Shown: positions 26,233 through 35,424, counted from the stretch's first letter. The stretch is 64,000 nt of DNA from JBHYDC01 sp051861205 (GCA_051861205.1 JBHYDC010000006.1:132346-196345); one strand, 5' to 3'. Notes: generated by a model from the letters alone, not told the origin. Translations and numbers: made by a program.

Positions 26233-27239
26233 GGGCTCCTCCGCAGGCTGGCAGCCTTGCGCACCAGGATCGGGATCGCGATCACACCGATCAGCATCAG
26301 CCCGATGAAGATCGACATCACGATCCCCGGCACGTTCAAGAGCCCGAGCCCGAACGTCACCAGCCCCATCACAAACGCCGCGATCACCACGCCCAGGATC
26401 GAGCCGGATCCGCCGAGAATGCTCACCCCGCCAAGCACCACCATCGTCACCACCTCAAGCTCCCACCCGAGAGCGATCGACGGCCGTGTCGAGCCGAGGC
26501 GAGACGTCAGCATCACCGCCGCCGCCCCCGCCGCGAGCCCCGTCATCAGGAACAGAATGAACTTCACGCTGTCCACCCGCACGCCGGAAAACTGCGCCGC
26601 CAGCGGGTTATTGCCGATCGCGAACACCTGCCGGCCAAATACCGTGCGGTGCAGCACAATCCCGCCCACCAGCGCCACCGTCAGAAACGCCACGAATTCG
26701 AATGAGATCACCCACCACACATAGCCCTGCCCGAACCACGCGAAATCGGCCGGGTAGCCCTTGTAGACCTGATCGCCCAAAACCACGAAGCTGATGCCCC
26801 GGAAAAGGCTCATCGTCCCGATCGTCACCACGATCGAAGGCAGCCCGAAGCGCGTCACGAGCAGCCCGTTGAACGCCCCGCAGAGAAGCCCGACGCCAAG
26901 CCCGATCGCCACCAGCCCCGGCGTTCCCACCCCCATCTGCACCGCCGCTCCCATCGCGGTCGAGGCCAGCGCGATGATCGCCGCCACGGAAAGATCGATC
27001 TCCCCCGCGATCACCAGATAGGCCATCGCCACCGCGATGATCGCCTTCTCCGTGAAGTTGAAGGTCGCGTCGGAAAGGTTCCACGGATCAAGGAAGTAGG
27101 GCGAAGCCATCGAGTTCGCGATGAAGATCAGCACCGCCACCAGGAAGAGCAGCGCCTCCCAGCTTTTCAGCGCCCCGGTCAGCGGCGTCTCCAGCCGGTC
27201 GGGTATCGCCCGGCGCGGCGCAGCGGCGGTGTCGGTCAT
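26229..27239 (-). CDS. rhaQ: Rhamnose ABC transporter permease (RhaQ)
   Basis: 336 residues with about ten hydrophobic segments, in the branched-chain amino acid/ribose permease family (BPD_transp_2). AGEIDLSVAAIIALASTAMGAAV and the coupling-loop region AIGNNPLAAQFSGVRVDSVKF are typical of sugar permeases, as is VVLGGVSILGGSGSILGV. It forms the membrane channel with RhaP. It overlaps both rhaP and rhaM by four bases, so the genes are translationally coupled. Confidence 0.92.
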   Translation of the reverse strand: MTDTAAAPRRAIPDRLETPLTGALKSWEALLFLVAVLIFIANSMASPYFLDPWNLSDATFNFTEKAIIAVAMAYLVIAGEIDLSVAAIIALASTAMGAAVQMGVGTPGLVAIGLGVGLLCGAFNGLLVTRFGLPSIVVTIGTMSLFRGISFVVLGDQVYKGYPADFAWFGQGYVWWVISFEFVAFLTVALVGGIVLHRTVFGRQVFAIGNNPLAAQFSGVRVDSVKFILFLMTGLAAGAAAVMLTSRLGSTRPSIALGWELEVVTMVVLGGVSILGGSGSILGVVIAAFVMGLVTFGLGLLNVPGIVMSIFIGLMLIGVIAIPILVRKAASLRRSP

Positions 27240-28228
27240 GTCGCAGCTCCTGCCCGGCGAAGGATGATGCGGCCCTTGGCGCGCTCGCTGCGCGCGTTGA
27301 TCGCCACCGCCATGATGATGATCGTGCCGGAAATCGCCATCTGCCAGAAGGGCGATACGCCGATCACCGGTAGCGCGTTCTTGATCAGCCCCAGGAACAG
27401 CGCGCCCAGCACCACCCCCGTCACCGACCCGATGCCCCCCGCGATCGAAACGCCCCCGATCACGCAGGCCGCGATCACGTCAAGCTCGAAGCCCGCCGCA
27501 ATGTCCACATAGGCCACAGCATAGCGTGCCACCCACAAATACCCGCACAGCCCCGCCACCGTGCCCGACAGGCAAAACGCTAGAAACCGCGCAAATCCCA
27601 CGTCGATGCCCGCATAGATCGCCGCCACCGGGTTGCCGCCCGTCGCATAAAGCGCGCGGCCAAGCCCCGTCCGCGTGAAGATCACCCAAGCCGCCAAAAT
27701 CGCCGCCACCGCCACCCACGACAGCACCGGCAGCCCCAGGATCACGGTGCGCGAGGCCGCCAGGAACCCCGCCGTCATTTCATGCGCGTTCACCCATTCC
27801 CCGCCCGACACCACGAAGGCCATGCCGCGAAAAACCGTCAGCGTGCCCAGCGTCACCACGATCGGCGGTATGTCCAGCTTCCAAACGAGCACGCCGTTGA
27901 TCGCCCCCAGCGTCAGCCCGATCAGCGCCGCCGTCACGATCAGCAGCACCAGCGGCAATTCCGGATGCGCCTCGTTCAACATCGCCACCACCATGCCGGT
28001 GAAAGCCAAATTCGCCGCCATGGAAAGATCGATCGACCGCGTCAAGATCACCGCGCTCTGCCCCAGCGCCAAGATGATCAGAATTGCCGTATCGTTGAAC
28101 ACCGACGCCAGATTGCCCGGCGTCGAAAACGCCGGAAACCGCGCCGTGATCCCCGCCAGCAACAGCACGCTCGCCAGCACGAGCAACGCCTCACGCCGCG
28201 CCAGCAGAGATGCGATCGCAGCGCTCAT
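27236..28228 (-). CDS. rhaP: Rhamnose ABC transporter permease (RhaP)
   Basis: 330 residues from ATG 28228. Same permease family as the next gene, with ILTRSIDLSMAANLAFTGMVVAMLN, ATGGNPVAAIYAGIDVGFARF and VIGGVSIAGGIGSVTGVVLGALF. The start overlaps the rhaT stop by four bases. A longer in-frame extension to 28936 is antisense-like within rhaT and does not resemble the family. Confidence 0.92.
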   Translation of the reverse strand: MSAAIASLLARREALLVLASVLLLAGITARFPAFSTPGNLASVFNDTAILIILALGQSAVILTRSIDLSMAANLAFTGMVVAMLNEAHPELPLVLLIVTAALIGLTLGAINGVLVWKLDIPPIVVTLGTLTVFRGMAFVVSGGEWVNAHEMTAGFLAASRTVILGLPVLSWVAVAAILAAWVIFTRTGLGRALYATGGNPVAAIYAGIDVGFARFLAFCLSGTVAGLCGYLWVARYAVAYVDIAAGFELDVIAACVIGGVSIAGGIGSVTGVVLGALFLGLIKNALPVIGVSPFWQMAISGTIIIMAVAINARSERAKGRIILRRAGAAT

Positions 28229-29748
28229 GCCCGCTCCCCCACGTTCCCCGTCGCCGCGCGCACCAGCGCTTCCGGCGTCAGCCCCTCGCGCGGATAGGTC
28301 CCCACCATCCGCCCCTCGCGCATCACCACCACCCGGTCGGCCATGCCCACGATTTCCGGGATCTCGCTCGACACCATGATCACCGCCAGCCCCTCCGCCG
28401 CCAGTTCGCTCATGAAGGCGTGCACGGCGGCCTTGGATCCGATGTCGATGCCCTTGGTCGGCTCGTCCAGGATGATCACCTTCGGCCGCGTCGCCAGCCA
28501 TTTGCCGATCACGACCTTCTGCTGATTCCCGCCCGACAGCGTCCCCACCGGCTGGCTCAGCGACGATGCGCGCAGATCCAGCCGCTCGGCATAAGTCCGC
28601 GCCAGCGCGAATTCCTCCGCCATGCGCAGAAAACCCCGCCGCGCCGTCCGCGCCAGCGAGGGCAGGGTGATGTTCGCCGTGATCGGCATCGCCGTAATCG
28701 CGCCGTGGCGTCCCCGCTCCTCCGGCACATACACGATCCCCGCGTCGATCGCCTCGCGCGGCGAGCGCACCGCAATCTCTCGCCCCTCCAGCGTCAGCCT
28801 GCCGGCGGAAGGCTTCGTCACGCCGAACAGGCTCTGGCACAGTTCGGACCGTCCCGCCCCGATCAGCCCGTAAAGCCCCAGGATTTCGCCCCGCCGCAGC
28901 TCGAACGAGATGTCGTCGAACTCCGTCGGGTGGCAATATCCCGACACCGAAAGCACGGTCTCGCCTATCTCCACCGCCGTCTTGGGGAAAACCTGCGTGA
29001 CCTCGCGCCCCACCATCATCCGCACGAGATCCCCGTGCGAAACCTCCGCCAGCCGCCCCGCGCCCACCTGCCGGCCGTCGCGAAACACCGCGAAAAACTC
29101 GGCGATGCGCCAGACTTCCTCGAACTTGTGGCTGATGAAGAGAATGGCCTTGCCCTTCTCCTTCAGCCGCTCGACGATCCGGAACAGGTCCTCCACCTCC
29201 TTGTAGGAGAGGGCCGCCGTCGGCTCGTCCATGATCACGATGCGCGCATCCACCGAAAGCGCCCGCGCGATCGCCACCAGATGCCGCTGCGCGATCGAAA
29301 GATCCTTAAGCCTCATGCGCGGGTCAATGGGCGCATCCACGCTATGCAGCAGCGCCGCCGCGCGCGCGTTCATTGCCGCCCAGTCCACCAGCCCCAAACG
29401 GTTCCTTGGAGCATGGCCTAGGAAAATATTCTCCGCAACGGAAAGCTCGTCGAACAGCACCGTCTCTTGGTGGATCGCGGTGATGCCCAGGCTCTGCGCC
29501 GCGTCCGCCGTCGGCAGCGACACCGGCACGCCGTCGATGAAGATCTCGCCTGCGTCCGGCCGGTAGATGCCGGTGAGGATCTTCACCAGCGTCGATTTGC
29601 CTGCGCCATTTTCGCCGATCAGCGCCGTCACGCGGCCCGGCACAAGCGTCAACGCCACATCCTGAAGCGCCTTCACGCCCGGAAACGACTTGGAGATGCC
29701 GCGCATCTCAAGAACAGGGGCGTCAAGGGCAGGGGGCATGGCGTTCAT
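28225..29748 (-). CDS. rhaT: Rhamnose ABC transporter ATP-binding protein (RhaT)
   Basis: 507 residues with two ABC domains in tandem, as in sugar importers of the RbsA/XylG type. The first has Walker A GENGAGKST (near residue 43), and HLVAIARALSVDARIVIMDEPTAAL contains its Walker B. The second has the degenerate P-loop GLIGAGRSELCQSLFG, signature GTLSGGNQQKVVIGKWLA and Walker B VIILDEPTKGID. It powers rhamnose import by RhaS/P/Q. The name follows the rhizobial rhaSTPQ scheme and is unrelated to the E. coli RhaT symporter. Confidence 0.93.
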   Translation of the reverse strand: MNAMPPALDAPVLEMRGISKSFPGVKALQDVALTLVPGRVTALIGENGAGKSTLVKILTGIYRPDAGEIFIDGVPVSLPTADAAQSLGITAIHQETVLFDELSVAENIFLGHAPRNRLGLVDWAAMNARAAALLHSVDAPIDPRMRLKDLSIAQRHLVAIARALSVDARIVIMDEPTAALSYKEVEDLFRIVERLKEKGKAILFISHKFEEVWRIAEFFAVFRDGRQVGAGRLAEVSHGDLVRMMVGREVTQVFPKTAVEIGETVLSVSGYCHPTEFDDISFELRRGEILGLYGLIGAGRSELCQSLFGVTKPSAGRLTLEGREIAVRSPREAIDAGIVYVPEERGRHGAITAMPITANITLPSLARTARRGFLRMAEEFALARTYAERLDLRASSLSQPVGTLSGGNQQKVVIGKWLATRPKVIILDEPTKGIDIGSKAAVHAFMSELAAEGLAVIMVSSEIPEIVGMADRVVVMREGRMVGTYPREGLTPEALVRAATGNVGERA

Positions 29749-29767
29749 CGGTTACACCATTGAAGGA

Positions 29768-29784
29768 CCGGCGCACTGCGCCGG
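29768..29784 (-). other. Hairpin between rhaS and rhaT
   Basis: Stem CCGGCGC/GCGCCGG with a 3-base loop in the 58-base gap, not followed by a U-run on the minus strand. Such hairpins often stabilise the upstream binding-protein mRNA and dampen the downstream genes. Confidence 0.5.
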
Positions 29785-29806
29785 CCCCCGCTTGTTTTCA
29801 ACGTGA

Positions 29807-30802
29807 TCAGAAGATCTTGGCGAATTCTTCTACGTTCGAAGCGTCATAGACGAAGGGGTCGGCCATCGCGCCTTCGTTGTTCTCGTCCAGCTTCACAGCG
29901 CCCATGCGGCCCATCGGGATCTCGCCGCCGGCTTCGGCCTTGGCCTTACCGGTCGCGAGGTTGTAGGCGATCGTGGTCGCGGCATAGCCAAGGTCGATCG
30001 GGTTCCAGATCGCGAAGGACTTGGACGCGCCCGACTTCACATGGCCGGCCATTTCAGAGGGAAGCCCCAGGCCCGTCACGTTGATCTGACCAGCCTTGCC
30101 GGCATCCGTCACAGCCTGCGCCGCCGCCACCACGCCAACCGACGTCGGGGCGATGATCGCCTTCAGGTTCGGATACTTCTGCAGCAGCCCTTGCGTTTCG
30201 CGGTAGGACTTGTCGGCCAGATCGTCGCCATAGACGGTGTCGACAATGGTCACGCCGGGATAGTTCGGCAGAACCTTCTTCATTTCCTCGATCCAGATAT
30301 TCTGGTTCGTGGCCGTCGCAGTGGCCGAGAGGATCGCAACCTCACCCTTGCCTTCCGGCAGATTGTCGGCCGCCATCTTCACGCACATGTTGCCGATCAG
30401 CGCGTTGGACGAGGGGTTCAGGTGCATCGCGCGGCCTTCGGGCGCCACGCCCGAGTCCCACGAAATCACCGTGATGCCGCGCTCCATCGCCTTCTTCAGC
30501 GCCGGAACCAGCGCGTCCTTGTCATTCGCCGAAATCGCGATCGCGTTCACCTTCTGCGCGATCAGGGCGTTGATCACTTCGATCTGCCCTTCGGCCGTGG
30601 TGCTCGTCGGGCCGGTGTAGATCACCTCGACATCGCCCAGTTCCTTGGCGGCTTCCTGCGCGCCCTTGTTAGCGGCCTCGAAGAAGCCGATGCCAAGGGC
30701 CTTCACCACCAGCGCAATCTTCACCGTTTCCGCGTTGGCCGGGCCGGCCATCATGGCCAACGCGACGGCGGTTGTCAGAGCCAATTTCTTCAGTATCGAC
30801 AT
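29807..30802 (-). CDS. rhaS: Rhamnose ABC transporter substrate-binding protein
   Basis: 331 residues. A Sec signal peptide (K-K-L-A-L-T-T-A-V-A-L-A-M-M-A-G, cleavage probably after GPANA) is followed by a periplasmic-binding-protein fold of the ribose/rhamnose class: LVVKALGIGFFEAANKGAQEAAKEL, INALIAQKVNAIAISANDKDALVPAL and VTGLGLPSEMAGHVKSGASKSFAIWNPIDLGY. It captures rhamnose in the periplasm. GGGAGGAG precedes the start. It is the first structural gene of the importer operon, 66 bases after rhaR. Confidence 0.94.
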   Translation of the reverse strand: MSILKKLALTTAVALAMMAGPANAETVKIALVVKALGIGFFEAANKGAQEAAKELGDVEVIYTGPTSTTAEGQIEVINALIAQKVNAIAISANDKDALVPALKKAMERGITVISWDSGVAPEGRAMHLNPSSNALIGNMCVKMAADNLPEGKGEVAILSATATATNQNIWIEEMKKVLPNYPGVTIVDTVYGDDLADKSYRETQGLLQKYPNLKAIIAPTSVGVVAAAQAVTDAGKAGQINVTGLGLPSEMAGHVKSGASKSFAIWNPIDLGYAATTIAYNLATGKAKAEAGGEIPMGRMGAVKLDENNEGAMADPFVYDASNVEEFAKIF

Positions 30803-30868
30803 GGTTTTTCTCCTCCCGGTATAAACCCATCGTCCGCCGCCGCGCCCCGCCTTTACCGGCAGTTCCTC

Positions 30869-31681
30869 TCACGCGACATACGGAGATTCTTCTCGCGTCT
30901 CCGCGAAATCCGTTTCAGCGATCACAAGCGTAATTCCGGCGTTCTCCACCATCCGCCGCGCTTCATCGCTCACCCCGTCATCGGTGATGATCGTCGTCGC
31001 CCGGTCGATCGGGCAGAGCACCAGGCTCGACCGGTTCTGAAACTTCGAGCTATCCGCGATCACGATCAACTCATCCGCTTGGCGCATCAGCCGCTGCTCG
31101 GATTGGATGATCAGGCTGTCCTGCTCCATGATCCCGACCGAAGACAAACCGCGTGCGCTCATGAACATCCGCCGCGCGGAAAAATGCGCGATCCCGTCGC
31201 TCTCGAAGGGCGAGAGAATGATGTTCTGGTCGCGGTAGACCGCGCCCGCCGGCAAAATCACCGTGCATTTGGAATGCTTGATCAGATGCTCGGCGATCGG
31301 AAACGAGTTGGTCAGCACCTGCAAACGCCGCGTGCTCAGGAAATGCACCATCTGAAACGTCGTGGTGCCGCCGTTGATGATGATCGCCTCGCCGTCGTTG
31401 CACAGCTTGGCCGCTTCCCGCGCCACCGCCCGCTTCTGCGCCGCGTTGATCGTCTCGTCCACCCGGAAAGGCCGCGCCGACAGCACGCCGATCTGCGGCG
31501 GATGCAGCGCTTCCGCCCCGCCGCGCACCTTGCGCAACCGGCCCTGCAACGCCAGCGCCGCGATATCGCGCCGGATCGTCGCCTCCGATGCGCCCGTCAG
31601 CTCCCCGATGTCCTGCACCGTGGCGACAGGCCGTTCCTGGACGGCGCTCAAGATGATCCGTTGGCGTTCAAGTTCGTGCAT
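30869..31681 (-). CDS. rhaR: DeoR-family regulator of rhamnose genes
   Basis: 270 residues from ATG 31681, preceded by GAGAGG; an in-frame TTG at 31687 is less likely. The N-terminal helix-turn-helix is VQDIGELTGASEATIRRDIAALALQGRLRKVRGGAEAL, matching the DeoR signature, and the C-terminal ligand domain holds NDGEAIIINGGTTTFQMVHFL, the sugar-phosphate sensing fold. In R. leguminosarum the orthologous RhaR represses the locus. It diverges from rhaD and precedes rhaS on the same strand. Confidence 0.9.
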   Translation of the reverse strand: MHELERQRIILSAVQERPVATVQDIGELTGASEATIRRDIAALALQGRLRKVRGGAEALHPPQIGVLSARPFRVDETINAAQKRAVAREAAKLCNDGEAIIINGGTTTFQMVHFLSTRRLQVLTNSFPIAEHLIKHSKCTVILPAGAVYRDQNIILSPFESDGIAHFSARRMFMSARGLSSVGIMEQDSLIIQSEQRLMRQADELIVIADSSKFQNRSSLVLCPIDRATTIITDDGVSDEARRMVENAGITLVIAETDFAETREESPYVA

Positions 31682-31882
31682 GAGCAACCTCTCTCCAATC
31701 CATCAAAACGATTAGATCTAACAATGTCAATCATAATCGATCACAATCTTTCACATTGCACTGCAACATGATTGGTTTTGACCAGATGCGATTGACACGC
31801 CGCCCTTTGGCCTGCGATATGAGGGCACAAGCCGTGGACCCGCCGTGGTTCCGCTCACCAACAAAAAATTCGGGAGGCTCCC
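31682..31882. promoter_or_regulatory. Divergent rhaR/rhaD control region
   Basis: 201 bases, distinctly AT-rich between 31700 and 31780. It contains an inverted pair CAATCAT (31728-31734) and ATGATTG (31768-31774) plus other AATC/GATT half-sites, suitable for a DeoR-type repressor but not proven. The rhaD ribosome binding site GGGAGG is at 31872-31877. Confidence 0.5.
31792..31820 (+). promoter_or_regulatory. Likely promoter of rhaD-rhaI
   Basis: -35 TTGACA (31792-31797), 17-base spacer, -10 CGATAT (31815-31820), about 55 bases before the rhaD start. It lies just downstream of the candidate operator half-sites. Confidence 0.6.
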
Positions 31883-33985
31883 ATGGCCGAAGTGGCCGAC
31901 ATCCAGCTTCTGGACAACCGGTGGGACGAAGCCCACGCCGCCACATTGGACGAGCCGGGCAAGCTCCTCTACCGCTCCAACCTCCTCGGCTCCGATAAGC
32001 GCATCACCAATTACGGCGGTGGCAACACCTCCGCCAAGGTGACCCATAAAGACCCGCTCACGGGCGAAAACGTCACAGTTCTCTGGGTCAAGGGCTCCGG
32101 CGGCGACGTCGGCTCCATGAAGCTCGACGGCTTCGCCACGCTCTATCAGGACAAGCTGGAACGGCTGAAATCCATCTATCGCGGTCCCGATTTCGAGGAC
32201 GAGATGGTCGGCTATCTCCCCCATTGCACGTTCAACCTGAACCCGCGCGCCGCCTCCATCGACACGGCCCTCCACGCTTACCTTCCCTACGCCCACGTCG
32301 ACCACATGCACCCCGACGCGGTCATCGCCATCGCCGCCACCGCCAACAGCCGCGCGCTCACGGCTGAAATCTACGGCGATGAAATCGGCTGGCTCCCCTG
32401 GCGCCGCCCCGGCTTCGAGCTTGGTCTCCTGCTTTCCAAATTCGCCGCCGATAATCCGAAGGCCAAGGGCGTGGTGCTCGGCAGTCACGGCCTCTTCACC
32501 TGGGGCGACACCGCCCGCGAGTGCTATGAGACCACGCTGCGCATCATCAACACCGCCGCCCGCTTTCTCGAAAGCCGCACCCAAGGCGCCGCCGTTTTCG
32601 GCGGTCCGGTCACAGCGCCCCTCGCCGCGCCCGCCCGCCGCGCTGTCGCCGCCCGCCTGATGCCCGAAATCCGCGCCCGCATCGGCACCGCCGAGCGCAA
32701 GGTCGGTCATTTCGACGACAGCCCGGCCGTGCTGGAATTCGTCAATTCCGCCCGGCTCCGCTCGCTCGCCGCCCTCGGCACCTCCTGCCCGGATCATTTC
32801 CTGCGCACCAAGATCCGCCCGCTCGTCCTCGATTTCGACCCCGCCGAGGGCAACCTCGACGCCGTCGTCGCCGGTCTCGATCAGGCCGTCGCCGCCTACC
32901 GCGAGGATTACGCCGCCTATTACAACCGCTGCCGTCACCCGGATTCGCCGGCGATCCGAGACGCCAACGCCGTCATCTACCTCGTCCCCGGCGCCGGCAT
33001 GATTTCCTTCGCCCGCGACAAGGCCACCGCCCGCATCGCGTCGGAGTTCTACGTCAACGCCATCAACGTCATGCGCGGCGCCTCCACCGTCGACACCTAC
33101 ATCGGCCTCGACGATCAGGAAGCCTTCAACATCGAATACTGGCTGCTTGAAGAAGCCAAGCTCCAGCGCATGCCCAAACCCAAATCGCTCGCCGGCCGTG
33201 TCGCGCTCGTCACCGGAGCCGCCGGCGGCATTGGCCGCGCCATCACCGGCAAGCTCTTGTCGGAAGGCGCCGTCGTCGTCCTCACCGATGTCGACGCCGC
33301 CGCCCTCGACACCACCCGCGTCACCTTCGCGAAAGCCTATGGCGACGATAGCGTCCGCGCCGTCCCCCTCGACGTCACCGACGAAGCCGCCGTCATCGAC
33401 GGCTTCTCCCGCGCCACGTCCGAATACGGCGGCCTCGACATTCTCGTCTCGAACGCCGGCATCTCCTCCTCCGCGCCGATCGAAGACACCGAATTGTCCA
33501 TGTGGAACCGCAACATGGACATCCTCGCCAAGGGCTATTTCCTCGTCTCGCGTGAGGCGTTCCGCCTGTTCCGCCGCCAAAAGCTCGGCGGCTCGGTCGT
33601 CTTCATCGCCTCCAAGAACGGCCTCGCCGCATCTCCCAACGCCGCAGCCTATTGCACCGCCAAGGCCGCGGAGATCCACCTGGCCCGCTGCCTCGCGCTC
33701 GAAGGCGCCGAGGCCGGCATCCGCGTCAACGTCGTCAATCCGGATGCGGTGCTGCGCGGCTCCAAGATCTGGGTCGGCGAATGGCGCGAGCAGCGCGCCG
33801 CCGCCTACAACCTCGCTCCGGACGATCTGGAAGAGCACTACCGCAAGCGCTCCATGCTGAAGCTCAGCGTCTTCCCCGAGGATATCGCCGAGGCCGTCTA
33901 CTTCCTGGCCTCCGACCTCTCCGCCAAATCCACCGGCAACATCGTCAACGTGGACGCCGGCAACGCCCAAAGCTTCACCCGCTGA
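31883..33985 (+). CDS. rhaD: Bifunctional rhamnulose-1-phosphate aldolase / short-chain (lactaldehyde) dehydrogenase
   Basis: 700 residues, a fusion. Residues ~1-420 are a class II aldolase/adducin domain with zinc histidines in ALHAYLPYAHVDHMHPDAV, cleaving rhamnulose-1-phosphate to dihydroxyacetone phosphate and lactaldehyde. Residues ~430-700 are a short-chain dehydrogenase with the NAD motif VALVTGAAGGIGRAI, ILVSNAGISSSAPIE and the catalytic Tyr/Lys in AAYCTAKAAE, thought to oxidise lactaldehyde. The strong ribosome binding site GGGAGG is 6 bases upstream. The last codons and stop are repeated immediately downstream. The aldolase needs a phosphorylated substrate, but no kinase gene is in the locus. 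Confidence 0.95.
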   Translation: MAEVADIQLLDNRWDEAHAATLDEPGKLLYRSNLLGSDKRITNYGGGNTSAKVTHKDPLTGENVTVLWVKGSGGDVGSMKLDGFATLYQDKLERLKSIYRGPDFEDEMVGYLPHCTFNLNPRAASIDTALHAYLPYAHVDHMHPDAVIAIAATANSRALTAEIYGDEIGWLPWRRPGFELGLLLSKFAADNPKAKGVVLGSHGLFTWGDTARECYETTLRIINTAARFLESRTQGAAVFGGPVTAPLAAPARRAVAARLMPEIRARIGTAERKVGHFDDSPAVLEFVNSARLRSLAALGTSCPDHFLRTKIRPLVLDFDPAEGNLDAVVAGLDQAVAAYREDYAAYYNRCRHPDSPAIRDANAVIYLVPGAGMISFARDKATARIASEFYVNAINVMRGASTVDTYIGLDDQEAFNIEYWLLEEAKLQRMPKPKSLAGRVALVTGAAGGIGRAITGKLLSEGAVVVLTDVDAAALDTTRVTFAKAYGDDSVRAVPLDVTDEAAVIDGFSRATSEYGGLDILVSNAGISSSAPIEDTELSMWNRNMDILAKGYFLVSREAFRLFRRQKLGGSVVFIASKNGLAASPNAAAYCTAKAAEIHLARCLALEGAEAGIRVNVVNPDAVLRGSKIWVGEWREQRAAAYNLAPDDLEEHYRKRSMLKLSVFPEDIAEAVYFLASDLSAKSTGNIVNVDAGNAQSFTR

Positions 33986-34009
33986 CGTTCGCTTCACCCG
34001 CTGACGCTC
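33972..34009 (+). repeat. 19-bp tandem duplication of the rhaD 3' end
   Basis: GCTTCACCCGCTGACGTTC (33972-33990) is followed directly by the same sequence with one change, GCTTCACCCGCTGACGCTC (33991-34009). The first copy includes the rhaD stop codon, so the second lies in the short rhaD-rhaI gap. Confidence 0.9.
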
Positions 34010-34029
34010 ACGCGAGGGAAATCCAAGCC

Positions 34030-35319
34030 ATGTCCGATCCCGTCCTTTCTCCCGACCTGATCGCTGCTGAAAACGCGCCCCGCGAGCGCCCCCTGGCCGC
34101 TGCCTACTCAGCACTCGGCGAGCAGCTCTCCTGGTCCGGCATCGATATCGAAGCCGTTACCGCCAAGGTGCAAGCATTCGGCGTTGCCATTCCGTCCTGG
34201 GGCGTCGGTTCCGGCGGCACCCGGTTTGCGCGCTTCCCCTGGCCCGGCCAGCCGCGCGGCATCTTCGAAAAGCTCGACGATTGCGCCGTCATCCAACAGC
34301 TCGGCCGCGCCACCCCCACCGTCTCGCTCCATATCCCGTGGGACAAGGCGGATCCGCGCGACCTCACCGCCAAGGCCGCTTCGCTTGGCCTCGGCTTCGA
34401 CGCCATGAACTCCAACACCTTCCAAGACCAGCCCGGCCAGCCGCTATCCTACCAGTTCGGCTCGCTCTCCCATTCCGATCCCGCCGTGCGCGCGCAGGCC
34501 ATCGCGCACAACATCGAGTGCATCGAAATCGGCGCCGCGCTTGGTTCCAAAGCCCTCACCGTCTGGATCGGCGACGGCTCGAACTTCCCCGGCCAAAGCC
34601 ATTTCCGCCATGCCTTCGAGCGCTACCTCGCCGCCACCGCCGAGGTCTACGCCCGTCTTCCGTCCGATTGGCAGCTCTTCGTCGAGCACAAAATGTACGA
34701 GCCGGCTTTCTATTCCACCGTCATTCAAGACTGGGGTTCCAGCTACCTCGCCGTCACGTCGCTCGGCCCCAAGGCGAAATGCCTCGTCGATCTCGGCCAC
34801 CACGCACCCAACGTGAACATCGAGATGATCGTCTCGCGTCTCTTCCAGTTCGGCCGGCTCGGCGGCTTCCACTTCAACGACAGCAAATACGGCGACGACG
34901 ATCTCGACGCCGGTTCGATCGACCCGTTCCGCTTGTTCCTCGTCTTCAACGAACTCGTCGACGCCGAAATCGCCGATCCCGCCTTCCGCCCGGCCCATAT
35001 GATCGACCAGTCTCACAACGTCACTGACCCGATCGAAAGCCTGATCCGCTCGGCCGACGAGATTCGCCGCGCCTACGCCCAGGCCCTTCTCGTCGACCGC
35101 ACCGCGCTCGCCGCCCATCAGGACGCCAACGACGCGATTCTGGCCTCCGAAACCCTCAAAGCCGGCTTCCGCGCCGACGTCACCCCCATCCTCGCCGAAG
35201 CCCGCCGCCGCGCCGGCGGCGCCATCGACCCCCTTGCCACCTACCGCGCCAGCGGCTACCGCGCCAAGGTCGCCGCCACCCGCCCGGCCCAGCAAGGCGG
35301 GGGAGGGGGCATCGTCTGA
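34030..35319 (+). CDS. rhaI: L-rhamnose isomerase (rhizobial type)
   Basis: 429 residues from ATG 34030, preceded by GAGGGA. A TIM-barrel sugar isomerase converting L-rhamnose to L-rhamnulose. Metal-binding residues are visible in LFVEHKMYEPAF, CLVDLGHHAPNVNIEMI, GGFHFNDSKYGDDDLDAG and SIDPFRLF. It belongs to the rhizobial isomerase group, distinct in sequence from E. coli RhaA. It is co-directional with rhaD 44 bases upstream. The C-terminus ends in a Gly run (QQGGGGGIV). Confidence 0.93.
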   Translation: MSDPVLSPDLIAAENAPRERPLAAAYSALGEQLSWSGIDIEAVTAKVQAFGVAIPSWGVGSGGTRFARFPWPGQPRGIFEKLDDCAVIQQLGRATPTVSLHIPWDKADPRDLTAKAASLGLGFDAMNSNTFQDQPGQPLSYQFGSLSHSDPAVRAQAIAHNIECIEIGAALGSKALTVWIGDGSNFPGQSHFRHAFERYLAATAEVYARLPSDWQLFVEHKMYEPAFYSTVIQDWGSSYLAVTSLGPKAKCLVDLGHHAPNVNIEMIVSRLFQFGRLGGFHFNDSKYGDDDLDAGSIDPFRLFLVFNELVDAEIADPAFRPAHMIDQSHNVTDPIESLIRSADEIRRAYAQALLVDRTALAAHQDANDAILASETLKAGFRADVTPILAEARRRAGGAIDPLATYRASGYRAKVAATRPAQQGGGGGIV

Positions 35320-35424
35320 GGCTAGGAAAACGGGGATACCGCGCCGCGCCCTTGGACATGCCGGCCCGAATCGGAAAAGCTCCGGCCGCGCCCGGTCGGG
35401 CGATCCCATGAGGGCATTCAGCGT

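Noticed and set aside
27236..28936. 566-residue version of the RhaP permease
   Set aside because: The upstream part is a shifted frame of rhaT; the ATG at 28228 with ATGA overlap is the real start.
31751..34114. 787-residue open frame on the minus strand opposite rhaD
   Set aside because: Gly/Asp/Val-rich composition with no domain; it is the antisense shadow of a clear RhaD gene in GC-rich DNA.
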